DNA of 7,603 bases from JAGXLC01 sp046545815 (lineage in GTDB: Bacteria; Bacteroidota; Bacteroidia; Bacteroidales; UBA12077). Within the stretch, counting starts at the first letter, position 1. Each line of letters opens with the position of its first letter. The notes under the pieces were generated by a model that saw only the letters and a list, made by a program, of their open reading frames with translations, was not told the DNA's origin and ran no database searches. This document shows, one piece after another, positions 6,069-7,603 of the stretch. The translations under genes and the position numbers were made by a program. The stretch is taken from assembly GCA_046545815.1 (NCBI GenBank), contig JBKGZA010000159.1, positions 1 to 7,603 on the forward strand. The letters run 5' to 3'.

Positions 6069-6130
6069 AGTTTTTTTCTTCTTATAACGTAATCCAAATG
6101 GTTAAGGTTATATCTCACCGGAAGAAACCT

Positions 6131-6172
6131 TATTTTCTATGATGGGAATATATTTTCTAAAATCCGAAAATA
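6131..6172. promoter_or_regulatory. TATTTTC half-sites in the divergent intergenic region
   Basis: TATTTTCTA occurs at 6131-6139 and 6151-6159, exactly 20 bases apart (about two helical turns). An inverted copy, GAAAATA, at 6166-6172 forms a 7-base inverted repeat with 6151-6157. They lie in the 272-base region between the divergent DUF1573 and LCP genes, where a regulator would bind. AT-rich DNA produces such patterns by chance, so this is tentative. The rest of 6069-6340 shows no gene, and I found no clear -33/-7 promoter for either gene. Confidence 0.3.
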
Positions 6173-6340
6173 AAAAATTTGGCTGCCTTCCTACCGATAA
6201 AATCAATTAAAAATGGTACAAGTTGCATGTCGTGTATGAAAAAATGCGAAATTTACACAATAAAAACAGTTATTGGTCTGTTAAAAATTACTGAAACAGG
6301 AATATCCCTATCATTTCGGGGATTGCCATAAATACAAACC

Positions 6341-7264
6341 ATGAAAATTAGAAAAATTATACTGCTTTCCATGATATTCATAATATTGGGTATAATCATT
6401 TATGTGGCATATCTGGGTTATAAAATAACCAATACAATTGAAGAAACTTATCGTGATACGGAATTAAAGCAACGGAATGATCGTATTCCCAATACAGGTG
6501 ATAAACTAATATCTGTTCTTTTGCTGGGAATCGAGCAACGGGGCCTGGATGATGCTGAGAACATAGACGATCCGGGACGATCTGACGCTATTTTGCTGCT
6601 CCTGTTTAATACGAATACCGGGAAAATTACTGCATTATCCATTCCTCGGGATACAAGGGTCCATCTACAAAAGGAGGACTATGCAAAGTTAACCGATGTA
6701 TATGCTTATGGACCTGAAGTATCCATCACCTTGATAGAAGATCTTCTGAAGTTTCCTGTGGACTACTACATTGCCTTCAGTGAAAAAGCTTTTGCTGATT
6801 TCATAGATATGATGGGTGGAGTAACAATAGATGTTAAAAAGGAAAATGCTGAAAGAATGGAGGTTATAGATGAAGGAAAACAACGTTTGGATGGTAACAC
6901 CACCCTTTTTTATATACGTTTCCGAAATGACAGCGAGGGAGATTTCGGGCGGATGAGCCGCCTGCAGCAGGTTATAGATACGACCATGCATCAAGCCATT
7001 AATATAAAAACTTTTATCCATCTCAACCGGTATATAAACATCGTAAAACAAAACATACGACATAATATTCCAATGGATTCAATGAAAAAGGAAGCACCTC
7101 ATCTTACTTCCTGCTCGCCGGATAATTTTGAAAAGCTCTCTATGGAAGGAAAAAATGTTGAAATTGACAGCCTTTGGTATGTTATTCCCAAATTCGATAA
7201 TCTGCTGAACATACGGAAAAAATTGCGACTGGAACTAAAGGAATCAAAAGACCGCCACGATTAA
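6341..7264 (+). CDS. LytR-CpsA-Psr (LCP) family protein
   Basis: The 307-residue protein has one N-terminal membrane anchor (residues ~5-27) and then an extracytoplasmic LCP domain (~55-222). Family motifs are clear: VLLLGIEQRG, GRSDAILLLLFNTNTGKITALSIPRDTRV (Arg80, Asp82, Arg103, Asp104, Arg106), KLTDVYAYG, FPVDYYIAFSEKAFADFIDMMGGVTIDV, LDGNTTLFYIRFRNDSEGDFGRMSRLQQVI (Arg193, Arg195, Asp201, Arg204, Arg207). These arginines and aspartates bind the pyrophosphate of a polyprenyl-linked substrate and magnesium in characterised members. LCP enzymes transfer lipid-linked polymers such as teichoic acids or capsule to the cell wall, mainly in Gram-positive bacteria. What this one would transfer in a Gram-negative cell is unknown; capsule or another glycan is a guess. 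The tail (~270-300, SLWYVIPKFDNLLNIRKKL) is also family-like. The start has no Shine-Dalgarno site. No glycan synthesis genes lie within the window. Confidence 0.9.
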   Translation: MKIRKIILLSMIFIILGIIIYVAYLGYKITNTIEETYRDTELKQRNDRIPNTGDKLISVLLLGIEQRGLDDAENIDDPGRSDAILLLLFNTNTGKITALSIPRDTRVHLQKEDYAKLTDVYAYGPEVSITLIEDLLKFPVDYYIAFSEKAFADFIDMMGGVTIDVKKENAERMEVIDEGKQRLDGNTTLFYIRFRNDSEGDFGRMSRLQQVIDTTMHQAINIKTFIHLNRYINIVKQNIRHNIPMDSMKKEAPHLTSCSPDNFEKLSMEGKNVEIDSLWYVIPKFDNLLNIRKKLRLELKESKDRHD

Positions 7265-7277
7265 TTTTCCTTATACT

Positions 7278-7603
7278 TTACAATATCCATTTTCTGTGAA
7301 TATTTTTCAGGCTAATAGAAAACAAGGCAAACCCAAAGGCGGCGATGATCAGAAAGTCCAGCCAGAGGGGCAGGATATGCTGCTCGTGTATGGCCCCGTG
7401 CAGGATATCCACCCCGTAGGTCAGGGGCAGTGCAAATGAGAGAGGCTGCAAGATCACCGGCAGGGAAAGAACAGGAAAGAACAAACCGCAGAGAAAGATC
7501 ATGGGAAACCGGAAGAAGTTGGAGAAGGTCTGGGCCTCGAAAACCTCGCTCACCGATACGGCGATAAAAAGCCCCAAAAATGTAGAGACAATGGCTATTA
7601 ACA
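7278..7603 (-). CDS. ABC-2 type transporter permease, C-terminal part (cut by window edge)
   Basis: The minus-strand frame is open from the right edge (first complete codon at 7599-7601) to the TAA at 7278-7280, giving 107 residues of a longer protein. It shows three hydrophobic segments and the ABC-2 permease pattern EVFEAQTFSNFFRFPMIFLCGLFFPV, then LPVILQPLSFALPLTYGVDILHG, a last membrane helix and a short basic tail (KNIHRKWIL). Such permeases pair with an ATP-binding protein to export drugs, polysaccharides or lipids; the partner gene would lie outside the window. The gene is convergent with the LCP gene, with 13 bases between the stops and no obvious terminator. Its DNA is noticeably richer in G+C than the LCP gene. 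No start codon is visible here; a TTG at 7575-7577 is inside the protein, not its start. Confidence 0.85.
   Translation of the reverse strand, partial: LIAIVSTFLGLFIAVSVSEVFEAQTFSNFFRFPMIFLCGLFFPVLSLPVILQPLSFALPLTYGVDILHGAIHEQHILPLWLDFLIIAAFGFALFSISLKNIHRKWIL

Noticed and set aside
6689..7063. A 124-codon minus-strand frame inside the LCP gene
   Set aside because: It is antisense to clearly conserved LCP motifs and has no recognisable family.

Overview
The window most likely comes from a member of the Bacteroidota, probably an environmental Bacteroidales/Marinilabiliales-like lineage. The evidence is the gene content (DUF2490 and DUF1573 proteins, a GH43-type glycosidase remnant), a perfect Bacteroidota -7 box (TAnnTTTG form) in front of one gene, weak or absent Shine-Dalgarno sequences at most genes, and a moderately AT-rich composition. 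The taxonomic call is inference; there is no rRNA or other marker gene.

Left part (1-2653, + strand): three NAD(P)-dependent short-chain dehydrogenase/reductase (SDR) loci. The first (15-235) is a wreck that keeps only the start and the end of a classical SDR. The second (239-1657) is an intact atypical SDR fused to a DUF2867 domain and starts 3 bases after the wreck's stop. The third (1892-2653) is an intact classical SDR with a complete catalytic tetrad and an unusually perfect Shine-Dalgarno sequence.

Middle part (2785-4447): an intact secreted DUF2490 outer-membrane-type protein is followed by a second wreck. In it the first ~40 residues of a SAM-dependent methyltransferase are joined out of frame to an internal piece of a GH43-like glycoside hydrolase, which is itself cut short at 4027. 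Next comes a ~420-base gene-free stretch with direct and inverted copies of a CGCAAAG-type repeat and a second inverted repeat.

Right part (4448-7603): on the minus strand are a zinc-type cation diffusion facilitator, whose -7 box lies almost on its start codon, and a secreted DUF1573 protein. Divergent from these is a LytR-CpsA-Psr (LCP) family protein, unusual for a Gram-negative bacterium. The C-terminal part of an ABC-2 transporter permease runs off the right edge on the minus strand and is visibly richer in G+C than its neighbour.

I see no single coherent pathway and no convincing new multi-gene system. The most notable feature is repeated gene wreckage: two out-of-frame deletion junctions plus a third truncation within about 4 kb, the last beside a repeat cluster. 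This is either real genome decay or rearrangement, or an assembly artefact. Domain assignments rest on recognising family motifs by eye; no database search was run.
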